Notes under the pieces: generated by a model
What the model was told of the DNA's origin: nothing
The model's database searches: none
The model's input: only the letters and a program-made list of their open reading frames with translations
Shown: piece after piece, positions 38,753-51,734 of the stretch
Position numbering within the stretch: the stretch's first letter is position 1
Layout: each line of letters opens with the position of its first letter
Translations under genes and position numbers: made by a program
DNA from: Promerops cafer
Taxonomy: Eukaryota > Chordata > Aves > Passeriformes > Nectariniidae
DNA: 64,000 nt
NCBI GenBank assembly: GCA_013398275.1
Contig: VZSE01005023.1
Location: forward strand, 496,001 to 560,000
Direction of reading: 5' to 3'

Positions 38753-38929
38753 AGTGACTGAATTCCTTGGTTTGTTTTGCTTGTGTGTGTGACTCTTGCT
38801 TTCCCTATTAAACTGTCTTCATGTCAACATGTTTCTCCACCTTTTACCCTTCCAAATCTCTCCCCAATCTCACTGGAGCCCCCAGTAGTTGCCTGAGGCT
38901 TGGCTGCTGGCTGGTGTTAAAGCGCGACA

Positions 38930-41900
38930 TCCTGTAACTGTGGTAGGACTTTTGATTGCTTTTTTTTTCCCCAAAGTAGACTATTTGAGTTTCTATACAT
39001 ATTCAAGCAGTGTTAGAAAAATATACATTTTTATAAAATGAAGAAGTAGAAGTCTCAAAGGTAAGCAATAACTCTTTAGTCTGTTTTCTTCAATTCTGTC
39101 AGGTAAAAAATATGAATATGAATATTAATGAGATTAAAGTGGCTCTTGTATGTGCTTGCAAAACTGGAAAATCAGGGGCAGAAGCACTGTCTGTGGTTCC
39201 TCCCACAGTACAGGAATTAGGTTAAAGAGAGAATCTCCTGAATAAAGAAATAACAGGGAAGTGGCTGGCACTGAAGAAGGACTGAATTTCCTACTGAATA
39301 CAGTGTTTGATTTAACCAAAGGCCCTGATAAGTTGTCCTGAAGTACTGTGTTGGGTAATCATTGGCACCTTTTGTTAGAAACATGAAGTTATTTAAATGA
39401 TGCCGTATATTAAATATAGTCAATTATGAATTTTCATTCATGGTACAGTGTCTCATGGGAAAAGCATGAGAGCTGGAAAACTGGCAAGTAAGGGCACAGA
39501 GGAGCAAACCATAGTATTCTTCAGTTTTCAAAATGACAATATTGACAGAAACTGGGGAAATGCTGTTTTAACTGGAGAGCAAGTAGTTTACCTAACCAGT
39601 ACTTTGGAAACAGAAGAACCATGAAAATTTGAGTTTTGTGGACTGGGTAGTTGAATCTGTTACCATGGTAAGAAATAGTATGGATTTGCACATATCTTGG
39701 GGAACCAGCTGTGCTTTGGAAATTATTTTTTGCCTTTCTCACTCCAATACCATCTGTATTTACCTGTTCACTTTCATAAACAGAAATAAGTTAGAGTTTG
39801 TAGACAGTAACTACCTCTCCCCTCACATCTGGCAATTTGCAAAGGCACACATCTTGAGAGAATATATTTAAATAGTTTTCAAGGAGGTTTGTTTTTTTTT
39901 TTTTTCTGTTTTGAGCCTAAAGGAACAAGGATCAGGAGAAGGAATATGGTATGCAATTACATTTAATATAAGAAGAGAATTGTTTGCTAACAGCTTGCTA
40001 AAAGTTTGTTAACTGTATGAGGCTTCCTTCTGCAGCCCCAGACAGCAGCAAATCTAGGTTAGCTATTGTCTCCAGCCAAAAGGTGTGGGCAGATACAGAT
40101 GGCTCCTATAGGACACTGGTGGCATGCACCTGTTCCAGAAAGCTGTTCCAGGTGCTCTGAGGCGAGTGGATAAAGTGGGAAGCAGAGCCATGGCTCCATC
40201 AAGGGCAGAGAATTTGCCTCATGGGTACCCCAGCAACCTGGACGTGGAGCATGAGGGTGGTTTGCAGAGAGTCCAGACCCACCAACCAGTAGCAAAACTG
40301 TGTATGTTTCCAGCATAGGGCCACTCACAGATTTCTTGGCTCATACATAGCAGTGCATGCTATTAATACCTGCCACAGTTACATTTTAGCTGGTGAAAAA
40401 ATTTTTCATTTCCCACAGTAAGATTTGTATCTAGTCTTGTGGATAATGAGACAAAATTAACAGCAAAATTAACTGTGAAAATCACAATTCTACTCTGACA
40501 AATAACCTTCACAAAAGGCTGGGACTGGAACTAGCATTTTGCTGAGACCATGAGTTCAAAAACTGTTGACTTGTGAAGAATCTGGGGCAGGAGTTATTGC
40601 TAAACATTTAACATAATCAAGAGATTTCTTAGATTTCTTGCTTTTATCTCAGAAAGATTTCTTCTGCATCCTAGTAAATATATATTTAGCAACAACATCT
40701 GCCACATCAAGATACATTTTTACATGTTTACAGTGTTTTTAACATTGGACTTTTAATGCAATGCTGTCTGATTGCATAGTATTGCACCATACTAAAAGAA
40801 AACCAAACCAAAACAAACAAAACCACTAATTAAAAAGTCTAAGCTTTCCATCCTTAATGATTATCATATATGTCTGCGAAAAGATCACCAGCCCCATAAT
40901 AATTCACCACACATTCCCCTTTTGTGACTTAAAGTGTTTGGAAAGGGATCATTCTGCAATAAATGTCAAATGTGTGTTTTATCTAAATATCTCAACATAC
41001 TCTACTGACGAAATTTAGTTAGGGATAATTTATACTCTTCAGTAGCCAAAGTAATCTATGGGTTCTTTTAAATTGCCTTTGTTTCTGAAATAAACTCAGT
41101 TGGCTGTGAAGCATAAAGCAGAATTTAAAGCAATATTTCATAAATCTGTCACTGAAGATTAAAGCAATCTTTAATTTACAAATGCTGTAACCAGCTCTGT
41201 ATGTTTACTTTGCAGAGCTTTGAAAATTCAAGCATCTCTAGTGCCTCTAGCCAGAGCTTCTCACAACCTCACAGAAGAACAGCCAGGGCTGGAAAATCTC
41301 AGTGTGGCTTCTGTAAGTCTTCACTTACTGGTGTTTTTCAGTGCAGCTGAACTCAGTAGCATGCAAGGGCAGCCTATGAACACAGGAAAGGGAACCCAGA
41401 CATCTTCTTCTTCCTACCCTTAACTGGAAGCCAGAAGCTGTCCCATGTTCCCTACACACTGACTGAAGGTAAATTCAGACCACTCCCACTGTGAATCATC
41501 AGCCCAGCCTTTCTCGTTCCCCCATTAAACACCCAGCTCATCCAGACTCTCACAATTGCCAGGGTCTTCCCTCTACTTTTCCTTTTGTCTTGCTCATGCC
41601 CTGTGGGAACTTTGGCAGTAAGGCCATTTTTTCTTGCTGAGCTTTAGCTCTTGGTTTCCCACCACTGCTCCGCCTCCCTGCTCAGACAGAAGTTAAATCC
41701 TTCCCCATGCCCTCATGGATTATCAATACCTTGTTTATGTATCACATAAGCATTATAATGATGTTGGCTTCTAAGAAGAGATGGTTGTTGTTTTCAGTGA
41801 AACAGCAGGCAACTACTTTCAGTTTAGTGCTGATGTAAAGCAATTTAAAGAAAAAATATAATCAACGTATTTAAATGGAAGAAAATGATTTTGACTTGAA

Positions 41901-42797
41901 TGTGCTTACAAGTAGACATCTTAATAAAGCTAGTGCTAGGCTGACAAGTCGATTTAAACAGTATTTACAAACCCAGGCTCAGCAGTTCATTGGCTGTGAA
42001 TCTTCTCAGCATATAAGTACCTACCCCATGCAGACCACCAGTTTCATCTTTCTGTATCACATTGCTGGAACAGCCTTTGCCATTAGTCTATGTGATATTC
42101 TTGGATCTTCTTCTTGGGTCTTTCAGTTTAACCCTTGTATTTTTATAGAAGAGTTAAATACTGTTTTAGACAAAGGAAAAAAGAATAAAAGAGAATGATT
42201 CATTCACCATTCACTTACAAGGTGAATTGAGGAAAAGCTCCATCTGCTTAAGGATTGTATGTGTCATAACTACTGAACACAAAGGTTTCTGCTGCTTGAA
42301 TGCCTCTTAAATCTTCTGAATTTAACCTAAAAAGTCCAAATGAACCTTTTCAATATTTTTTCTGCCTCTGTTTTTCTTCTCTTCCCAAAATATTTACTGA
42401 AATTTTGTGCTTAACTTTGTAGATCAATAAACTTTGCATCCAAAGAAAAAACACTCTGCCCACCTGCTTTTCCAAAAGAGACTTTTGTGGTTTTATGTTA
42501 CCACTTACACCATTGCAATTCCCTGTATTTTCCATGGAAATATCTCACAGAATGCATCTCTCAGTCTTTCGTCTAAATTTGGTCACAGTGCATAGGAAAA
42601 TAACTTCATGTAGATTAAGTTGCTGGTATGCCAAGATCATTGCCATTCAGTGTGATCTCATTGTTTCCTTGCAGTTTCTCCTGTGTGGCTGTGTTATTTA
42701 TTCTGTGCTTGCACATCACCTCACATTATGTTACGCTCTCAGGAATAGACAATAATAGAATAAACAACCATACTGAGTTTGACAGATGATATTAAGT
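38930..42797. other. Intergenic DNA, no supportable gene
   Basis: AT-rich with short A/C-rich tracts (for example 40795-40830). The longest frame, 107 codons at 41875-42198 on the plus strand, has a hydrophobic central stretch but no family I recognise and no nearby promoter or splice evidence. The moderately GC-rich interval 40040-40320 resembles no repeat I can name. Confidence 0.5.
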
Positions 42798-44469
42798 CAT
42801 CGTGCACTGCGCTTAATTACTGAAAGCCACTGAATACATACAACAGTTCTGTGAAATAGGTTATTAGTTTATTAAAGTTCAAAGATAATTGCTAGTATTT
42901 GTTCACAGAAGTCTTGTCTTGTTACGTGGAGAACAGACCGAGCCCCCAGTCTCACTACAACCTCCTTCGAGGCAGCTGTGGAGAGCAGTAAGGTTTTCCT
43001 CAGCCACCTTCTCTCCAGGCTAAACAACCACAATACCCTCAGCTGTTCCTCACAGGACTTGTGCTCCAGACCCTTCACAGGCCTTATTGCCCTTCTCTGG
43101 ACATGCTCCAGCACCTCAGTGTTCTTCCTGAATTGAGCCCAAAACTGAATGCAGCCCTTGAGGTGTGGCCACACCAGTGCCTGGTACAGGGGGACAATCA
43201 CTGCCCTGGTCCTGCTGGCCACACTATTGCTGATACAGGCCAGGATGCCATTGGCCTTCTTGGCCACCTGGGCACATGCTGGGTCATGTTCAGCTGCTGT
43301 CAACCAGCATCCCCAGGTCCTTCTCCACTGGGCCAATTTCCAGTCACTCCTCCCCATCCTGTAGCACTGCATGGGATTATTTTGACCAAAGTGTAGGACC
43401 TGGCACAGGGTCTTATTGAACCTCATGTCCTTGATCTTGCCACTTTTATCCAGCCTGTCCAGGTGCCTCTGCAGAGTCCTCCTACCCTCCAGCAGATCAA
43501 CATTCCCACCCAGCTGGGTGTCATCTGCAAACTGACAGATGGTGTCCTTGATCCCCTCATCTGGACCATTGGTAATGATATAAACCACAAATGGCTTCAG
43601 TACTGAGCCCTGGGGAAACCCACTAGTGACCAGTCACCAACTGGATGTAACATCTTTCACCACCATTCTCTGGGCTCATGGGTCCACACAGGTTTTTTAC
43701 CCAGTGAACAAAACCCCCACCTATGTCATGAGAAGCTAGTTTTGCCAGGAGAATACTGTGGGAAATGGTGTTAAAGGCTTTACTGAAGCTCATGTAGACA
43801 CATCCACAGCCTTCCCCTCATCCACAGGTCTGTTGTCATGTAAGGAGATCGGGTTTGTCAAGCAGGATGTGCCTTTCACAAATCCATGCTGAGTGAGCCA
43901 GATTCCCTGGTGTCCTGCACATGCTGGATGATGGCACTCAAGACGATCCTGCTCCATAACCTTCCCCAGCAGCAAGGTCAAGCTGACAATCCTATAGTTC
44001 CCCAGATGCTCCTTCTGGCCCTTCTTCCACACACTCCAGGAACCTCCTAGACTGTCGCCTCTCAGCTGTATTGTATTTCCAGCAGACATTTCTAAGTCCC
44101 CCATGAGAAAAAAGGCTAGCAACTGTGAGCCTCTTCCCAGCTGCTTACAGAATATTTTGTCTGCCACATCCTTGGTGTGTGGTCTATGCATTACTTGCAT
44201 AAGCATAGATTATTGATAATAACTGCACAGTAGTGTCTTAATGCTCAGAATTGTCCATGTGGAAGTGAAATCTGGGCTTCTAAAATGATGGCCTTTTACT
44301 CATCGTATAAAACTTCCTTGTTTATGGCTCCATGGATGTTAATTTCTGATGTTCACATCTTTTAAGGTAATCAATGACCTCATCATTGTGCATGTTAGCA
44401 ATACGTTGAAATCCTCTCTACAGTACCAAACTTTGATGACGTTAAAAAATTCTCATCTTCTGTCTTCAA
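42798..44469. repeat. 1,672-base block, copy 1 of a duplication that flanks an N gap
   Basis: This interval reads the same as 44816-46487 (offset 2018), including all CR1-derived open frames and the non-repeat ends. It stops exactly at the first N of the gap, and copy 2 starts exactly at the base after the last N. Identity without any visible difference, with both boundaries fixed by the gap, suggests an assembly artefact rather than a genomic duplication. Confidence 0.9.
42910..44206 (-). mobile_element. CR1 LINE, internally deleted and 3'-truncated (copy 1)
   Basis: Read on the minus strand, this is CR1 ORF2 in pieces. From the 5' side, residues of the endonuclease tail (ADKIFCKQLG, then LLAFFLMGDLEMS, a decayed 'MGDFN') lead straight into the reverse-transcriptase N terminus (NYRIVSLT, KVMEQ, QHGFVKGTSCLTN). 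After a frameshift between about 43790 and 43588, the catalytic palm block QFADDTQLGG follows (FADD at residues 20-23 of that frame), then VLHFGQNNP, LVWPHLKGC and LFSLERR. The linker that normally separates endonuclease and reverse transcriptase is missing, with the junction near 44030-44060. Recognisable CR1 ends near 42910 without the usual 8-bp terminal repeat, so the 3' end is lost. The copy is dead. Confidence 0.9.
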
Positions 44470-44815
44470 NNNNNNNNNNNNNNNNNNNNNNNNNNNNNNN
44501 NNNNNNNNNNNNNNNNNNNNNNNNNNNNNNNNNNNNNNNNNNNNNNNNNNNNNNNNNNNNNNNNNNNNNNNNNNNNNNNNNNNNNNNNNNNNNNNNNNNN
44601 NNNNNNNNNNNNNNNNNNNNNNNNNNNNNNNNNNNNNNNNNNNNNNNNNNNNNNNNNNNNNNNNNNNNNNNNNNNNNNNNNNNNNNNNNNNNNNNNNNNN
44701 NNNNNNNNNNNNNNNNNNNNNNNNNNNNNNNNNNNNNNNNNNNNNNNNNNNNNNNNNNNNNNNNNNNNNNNNNNNNNNNNNNNNNNNNNNNNNNNNNNNN
44801 NNNNNNNNNNNNNNN
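44470..44815. other. Assembly gap (346 N)
   Basis: A run of 346 undetermined bases lies between two identical 1,672-base blocks. The size is not a round placeholder, so it is probably a scaffolder's estimate. Frames drawn through it are meaningless. Confidence 0.99.
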
Positions 44816-46487
44816 CATCGTGCACTGCGCTTAATTACTGAAAGCCACTGAATACATACAACAGTTCTGTGAAATAGGTTATTAGTTTATTAAAGTTCAA
44901 AGATAATTGCTAGTATTTGTTCACAGAAGTCTTGTCTTGTTACGTGGAGAACAGACCGAGCCCCCAGTCTCACTACAACCTCCTTCGAGGCAGCTGTGGA
45001 GAGCAGTAAGGTTTTCCTCAGCCACCTTCTCTCCAGGCTAAACAACCACAATACCCTCAGCTGTTCCTCACAGGACTTGTGCTCCAGACCCTTCACAGGC
45101 CTTATTGCCCTTCTCTGGACATGCTCCAGCACCTCAGTGTTCTTCCTGAATTGAGCCCAAAACTGAATGCAGCCCTTGAGGTGTGGCCACACCAGTGCCT
45201 GGTACAGGGGGACAATCACTGCCCTGGTCCTGCTGGCCACACTATTGCTGATACAGGCCAGGATGCCATTGGCCTTCTTGGCCACCTGGGCACATGCTGG
45301 GTCATGTTCAGCTGCTGTCAACCAGCATCCCCAGGTCCTTCTCCACTGGGCCAATTTCCAGTCACTCCTCCCCATCCTGTAGCACTGCATGGGATTATTT
45401 TGACCAAAGTGTAGGACCTGGCACAGGGTCTTATTGAACCTCATGTCCTTGATCTTGCCACTTTTATCCAGCCTGTCCAGGTGCCTCTGCAGAGTCCTCC
45501 TACCCTCCAGCAGATCAACATTCCCACCCAGCTGGGTGTCATCTGCAAACTGACAGATGGTGTCCTTGATCCCCTCATCTGGACCATTGGTAATGATATA
45601 AACCACAAATGGCTTCAGTACTGAGCCCTGGGGAAACCCACTAGTGACCAGTCACCAACTGGATGTAACATCTTTCACCACCATTCTCTGGGCTCATGGG
45701 TCCACACAGGTTTTTTACCCAGTGAACAAAACCCCCACCTATGTCATGAGAAGCTAGTTTTGCCAGGAGAATACTGTGGGAAATGGTGTTAAAGGCTTTA
45801 CTGAAGCTCATGTAGACACATCCACAGCCTTCCCCTCATCCACAGGTCTGTTGTCATGTAAGGAGATCGGGTTTGTCAAGCAGGATGTGCCTTTCACAAA
45901 TCCATGCTGAGTGAGCCAGATTCCCTGGTGTCCTGCACATGCTGGATGATGGCACTCAAGACGATCCTGCTCCATAACCTTCCCCAGCAGCAAGGTCAAG
46001 CTGACAATCCTATAGTTCCCCAGATGCTCCTTCTGGCCCTTCTTCCACACACTCCAGGAACCTCCTAGACTGTCGCCTCTCAGCTGTATTGTATTTCCAG
46101 CAGACATTTCTAAGTCCCCCATGAGAAAAAAGGCTAGCAACTGTGAGCCTCTTCCCAGCTGCTTACAGAATATTTTGTCTGCCACATCCTTGGTGTGTGG
46201 TCTATGCATTACTTGCATAAGCATAGATTATTGATAATAACTGCACAGTAGTGTCTTAATGCTCAGAATTGTCCATGTGGAAGTGAAATCTGGGCTTCTA
46301 AAATGATGGCCTTTTACTCATCGTATAAAACTTCCTTGTTTATGGCTCCATGGATGTTAATTTCTGATGTTCACATCTTTTAAGGTAATCAATGACCTCA
46401 TCATTGTGCATGTTAGCAATACGTTGAAATCCTCTCTACAGTACCAAACTTTGATGACGTTAAAAAATTCTCATCTTCTGTCTTCAA
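44816..46487. repeat. 1,672-base block, copy 2 of the duplication that flanks the N gap
   Basis: Same text as 42798-44469, directly following the gap. It continues at 46488 into sequence not present beside copy 1, as expected if two overlapping contigs were placed end to end instead of being merged. Confidence 0.9.
44928..46224 (-). mobile_element. CR1 LINE, internally deleted (copy 2, same as copy 1)
   Basis: This is the second occurrence of the CR1 fragment described at 42910-44206, with the same internal deletion, frameshift and truncated 3' end. The shared private defects show that both are the same insertion, not two retrotransposition events. Confidence 0.9.
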
Positions 46488-49400
46488 ATTACACAAGTAA
46501 TGTCAGTAATACGGGATAACTATTTCTGTTTATGCTATCCTGCCTTCAGCTTGCATAATCAAACAGTAGCTAAAAAAAAAATTAGATTGGGTGGACTAAA
46601 TCCCAGGTGAGCCAGGCTCTATGAAGATCTGCCTTTTGATATTGCCAGTTAAATAGCATGGGGAAGGAGATGTAGATGACAGCAGCTATAATGTAGCTAC
46701 AGCTTTCTGTCAATCCTTACTCAATGCAAAAGTCTCGTGGAACAAAGGAGCTCAGAGAAGGGAGTTCACAATGATCTTTATCTAGAGGGAAATAGAAATA
46801 AACTATCACCACAACCAATTAATTGTCTTTCAAAAAGCACTGATGTATGATGTCACATAACGGAGGTAAGTGGCAGAACCTAACAGCATCTGAAGATGAT
46901 TTCAGTAACTATACCTACATTTAAAAAGTTGCATTCTCACACTCAAAGATATAGGAAACTTAATTTACAACTTTCTGAAACTACTTTGTTATAATAGAAC
47001 TACTAGTACAACCTTCAATTTGCTTAGCACTTATTGTAATATAAATAGGTATCTTTTAAGTAGGTAGTTTTCATAGTATGAAAATTATGTATCAAGCCTT
47101 TAAAGTGCCAAATTAAAATTTACATGACAGATATTCACTAGGGTGGTTTGTTTATTTTTCATTTTCAATTCATACAGAGCTCTGTTGCTTAAAAAGTCAA
47201 ATTCTAACAAATTTTCCTTTGTTATAGGAGCTAGAAAATAGTAATTTAATTTTTTACAAGTGAGAAAACCTCATTCTGCTAGTTTTAGGTAGAATTATGG
47301 TCCTGTCAGAGAAAGAATATTCAAGCATGGACAATACACAATGTATTAAAAATACACCTCATCATTATTTTAAGTATCAGGAAACAGATTGTTTTAAAAA
47401 TGAGCATGAGTTAAACATTGTCTACTTCATTGCTTTAAGCATTTTAGGCAGTACCTTCTCAGATTAAATTCTATGAGATAATTACAGGGCACAAAAAGAC
47501 CTTTTCACAAATTCACTGGGTTTTTTTTAACGTAATTTATTCATGAAAACTGCTGAAAATGAAAAAGCGAACATCTCAAAGGCAACACTGTTATAAAAGA
47601 CAGCATTGTGACTCAGCACGCTGTGAAACAAGCTGTTAAGTCCTGGTCATCTATTCTCTTTCCTTCTCAAAGCAGGTTGCACCTTTACAAATGGCAAGAC
47701 CAAGAGAAGAAATCTAAGCACAAGAGGAAGTCAGAAAATCGCCTTATCAGCAGCAGGAGAGTGCAGTGAATCATCCATTAACCCAATTCTAAACCCTTTT
47801 CTATTATTTTTTTCTTAAATATATATAGATACAGATATATTTAATTCTGAATTACTGAAAAATCAGATCTTAGGCCTTTTTGGCATTTGATACCTCTAGA
47901 GGTCTTCATTAACCCCTTGCAAAGTTACAAATCCTATGTACTGACAATGTGTTGCTAAGACTTCGTGGCTTCTAGGCGCTGGATCCCGAGTCAGCTGTGC
48001 TCACAGATGTGTTTTTGAGGTCTGCTATATATTTAGAAGTCCTGGAGTTTGTAGTTACCTCCTTGACAACAAACAAGTGCCTATTATGTACTAGGCAGAT
48101 GAATGGATAAAAGCACAAAAAATAAGTAAAGTAAAAATATTCTAAATGAATCAAGATGAGATACTTTGAATAAAGGGATAAACTGCAAAATGCAAAGAGC
48201 ATTCAAGCTATTATTTCATAAATCACCTATGAAGACTGTTAAAAGTTGACTATTATTTGGTGAAATGGTTCAGGTTGAAGTAAATGGTGCAGCACTATTA
48301 TTAAAACATCTAAAATGATCATTTATGAGTCAAAAGGATGACTAGGAAGAGGAAAGGCAATTTCACAAGTAAAAGATTTGTTGCATGCTGATTCTTTACA
48401 AACTTATGCAAAGCAATCATTGTACAAAAAGCCTGTGAATGTGCAAATGTACACAGAGAAGTTTAGGAGCATTATGCAGTATTTGTAATGAATGTGACCT
48501 TGGCACATTACAGTACAGGTTGAGGGCAAGCATGCACTAAAAATACCATTCTTGCCTAGAACAGTCACAACCACATACAATAGAAGAAACAGATATACCC
48601 GGTGATGTGATGAGTCCAAATATGTATTCAAGCAACATATACAAATTATGATAAAAGGTTAAGTTTACTGCAATATAGGGAATGGCAAAGCAAGGTTACC
48701 ATTCCAAAATGTGCTCAGCTGCAGCAGTGTACACTGATACTAGAGCAATACCCAGCATTTGCTTAGAGAACACAATTGAACAAAAACAGCCTTACTTGCT
48801 CAGATCAAAGGTTCACCTCTGTGCATCCTGTCTCTGACAGTGGCTGATAATGAATGATCAGAGAAAAAAAAGAGAGGAAGAATATAACAATATTTCCCCC
48901 TGTAATCTTCCTGCCCTACATATATGTGACTTAGGGATTTCTTAAGGCAGTAGTAGTATCTTTCCACTTCACAGCTCCCGAGGTTTCACACTCTCATGGA
49001 ATTATTTCTTCACCTCTGTTGGCTTGCCTACACACTTGGAAAACAGAAGAGTGAACAAGCATATAAGGAGCTGTTTCTCCCCTGAGTTTTCTGTAGGAAC
49101 ATGATCTTGTAAAATGTATTACAAACTGGGATTTGCAAGCTTAGCGTTAGCAAGGATTCCCACACTGCAGGCTTCAGGGATGCAGGATGTGGGCCAGGGC
49201 TGTTGCTCACACCTGCAGAGGTGTGGTCTCTACAAGTCACTCAGAACATGGTCACTTGAGTGGAGGGGAATCAGCCTCTTAAAGAATTTGTGGTGTTTTG
49301 GGTTTACCCTTGCAAACTGATGTAAATGAGCTTAAAAAAGAAAAATCATAGACCGAGAATGTGCTGTGTTCTATTTAAATTTAAAGTCATGTGAGATCTG

Positions 49401-51734
49401 GGCCAAGGTCTCTGTTATGAGAGCAGATAAAACTATGCAGTGAAAAACTGCAGGACCTTAATTAAAACCAGAAAAAATATTACCAAAGTGTAAGTATTAA
49501 TAGCTATTAGCTATACATGTGAGGAGCAAGTTCTCTGCTTTTTTAACTAGCCTAAAATATTGATTTCACATTCTTATTTTTTCTCACTTTAATGTTGTAC
49601 TGAGTTTCCTTTCATATGAATTTCAAATAGTATCTTGAATGTCTTAGCTTCAGATTTTAAGTTCTCCTTCCTCAACCATTTAGTAAATAGCAAAATTCTT
49701 CTTGTTCTTTTGTACAAAGTTTGAAGTTTGTAAAGCAGTCACTTTTCCCAGGGCATGCCAAAATGAAAAATGAATTAGTCCTGTAAATTCTTCTATAGTA
49801 CCAAAATAACATTAAAGTAATAGATAATACGTGTTTATCTTCACTGAGATTCAGCAAAACACTCAAGCTAATCCCATCCACTTTAAAATAATGAAACAAA
49901 GAAAAAACCCCAACAAAATACCAAAAAAAAGGGAGAAGATGCCTATCTCACATCTGAGGTACTCTAACATAATTAACACTTAAATGGAATCTCTGAAGAA
50001 TTAAGTGATCAATTCACCAGGAATCTATCCAGCCAAATCCAGAAAGGTCTGTCCTCTCAGGGATGTCCTTAGCAGCATGCCCAAGAAAGTCACCAAATTC
50101 AGCATGCTTTGGAACAAGCTGTGCAAGAGCTTGTTCCAGAGTCTGAAGCCATCTCCAATGGTGCCCTGCCAGTCACCTTTAAAAAAATAACTAGAGGGAT
50201 CCAGCTACAGTGGTCCTGCTGACTGCAGCTGCTGCTGTCTGGCCTGGAGAAAGAGGTGATTCCTCATTCGTTCCCACTGATTTCTGAAAACCACAGGGTC
50301 ACACAGTGAAACTATTTAGAATTCATGTTTCCAAACACAAATTAAAGTGCTGACAAACATCAATTGAGCTGCTAGAAACAGTTAGTAAAATTATATTTAG
50401 CAGTTTAAAAGACACCTCCCTTTTTGATGACTGTTTTCATTAACATCATTCAATCTACCTGCATGCACTACAGCAGGCAAATTCATTCTGCCCATGCAGA
50501 AGTGTGATTAGGCAATGTTTTTTGTCTATTTATAAATATAAAGGCTCTATAAGATTAATTAAGTTAAATGCATGGGGTTTTATGCTTTTTTCTGGAAGTT
50601 TGCATTTCAATATCAAGGAGTCCTCCAAGCTGAACTAAGAACTTGCAACTACAAATGTCTTCAAATTTAATTATGAATGTAAGCCTTGGCTCAGAAAAGC
50701 ACTTGAGCACTTGCCCAAATCCCACTGGCATTGAGATAAAAAATCTACTAAGAAAAGCAGACTTTCATCTTTTGGTATCTAGAAGCAGCTTCCACACCAT
50801 TTGAGCAGTCCTTAACTGCTGGTTTTAAGATTTGACCTTTGCACATGGTGATGGAAAAGGGAACTGTAATTGTGCTGGTACCAGGGGGACTGATCTGCAG
50901 AAAGAAAGAGGAGCCTGGAGACCTGTGGGGGGCTGAAGGAAGAATGATGGGGGTGTTGTTTGCCAACATCTGGGCACCATCCAGCTGTTTGCTGCTAAAT
51001 ATTGTGTATAAGTAGAGAAATCAAGACCAGCTGTTATTCACTACATCATAAATTACTACATTGCCCAAAGTGAAGATAAGATTAACCATGTCAGCCTTCT
51101 TCATTGCTCTGCCTTATCTCTTCTTGCCAGTGGAGAGCAAGGGCTGAAGCATAGCACTTAGACCTTTAATTACAACATTCCTCTTGGTGAGCAATAAAAA
51201 CATTCCTTTTCCAAAGGCAGCATTAGAATGAGGGATCAGTAGAAGCCTTTCCAGCAGGAGTTCAGTAACAACCACTGCAGCCAGTAACATCTTGCTACAT
51301 TTTCACACAATTTTAGCCGAAGTTAGTTGTTTTCTAGGGAAAAAGGACAATTGAAAGGAGTTCTGAAGAAGCTAGTTGGAGATGTTTCCATCACTACCAA
51401 TTACAAAACTTGTATTCCTGCAGTGCCTGTGACCCAGTTTTCAGATGACTGCTGCAGTTTTCTGGTACAAACTACCGGCCAAATATCAAACCAAATATTA
51501 TTTTAGCCATCAACAAAGCTGTGTCTACAACTACTGGAATTCAGGAGACCAAAAAGCTGATTATTTCCAGGAGAGTAAGGTTCTTAATCAGTTCTTCTCT
51601 CTGTATCCTCTCAGGTTTGATGGGGGGTTTTTTTCTGTTTTTCTTTTTTTTTTTTCAGTTGGTTGGTTTGTTTTTTGGGGGTGTTTGGTTTTTTTTGTCT
51701 AACATATTACATGTGCTGTTGTCTTGGGCTTACT
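46488..51734. other. Intergenic DNA, no supportable gene
   Basis: AT-rich sequence with short frames only (up to 76 codons) and no motifs. The stretch 51617-51700 is T-rich with G runs, a reverse-complement counterpart of the A/C-only tract at 13850. Nothing else is definable by eye. Confidence 0.55.
51617..51700. repeat. T/G-rich low-complexity tract
   Basis: Runs of T (12-14 bases) alternate with G-rich segments (GGGGGG, GTTTGG) on the plus strand, with hardly any A or C. It lies just left of the LTR that starts near 51735. Hydrophobic Phe-rich frames across it are translation artefacts. Confidence 0.8.

Larger units (their letters stand above)
37768..38929 (+). mobile_element. Avian endogenous retrovirus LTR, interrupted (outer LTR)
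   Basis: The segments 37768-38173 and 38747-38929 together resemble one avian LTR in plus orientation. The 5' part has TTTCAGCTGGGGTAGAGTTA near the start, a TATA box in GATATAAAG at 38038-38046 and the upstream block CCATGTGGCATCATGCTCAG. The 3' part has the polyadenylation-type ATTAAA at 38807-38812, CTGTCTTCATGTCAAC, and ends GTTAAAGCGCGACA at 38929. It is split by a second LTR at 38174-38746. No internal gag-pol sequence flanks it, so it is a solo LTR. Flanking duplications are not recognisable (no shared 4-6 bp at the likely ends), so the insertion is old or the 5' boundary (37768 or 37771) is uncertain. Class (ERVL or ERVK) is not certain. Confidence 0.8.

Noticed and set aside
41875..42198. 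107-codon plus-strand frame with a hydrophobic stretch
   Set aside because: No recognisable family, no promoter or splice context, and its length is not exceptional for a 64-kb AT-rich window.
43061..43396. 111-codon plus-strand frame (and its twin at 45079-45414)
   Set aside because: It is the antisense of the CR1 reverse-transcriptase region.
44349..44834. Open frames of about 120-160 codons across the N gap
   Set aside because: They consist almost entirely of undetermined bases.
48060..48115. Resemblance to the MIR 'gtgcctactatgtgccaggca' block
   Set aside because: Only about 20 bases match, without the other blocks, so chance is likely.
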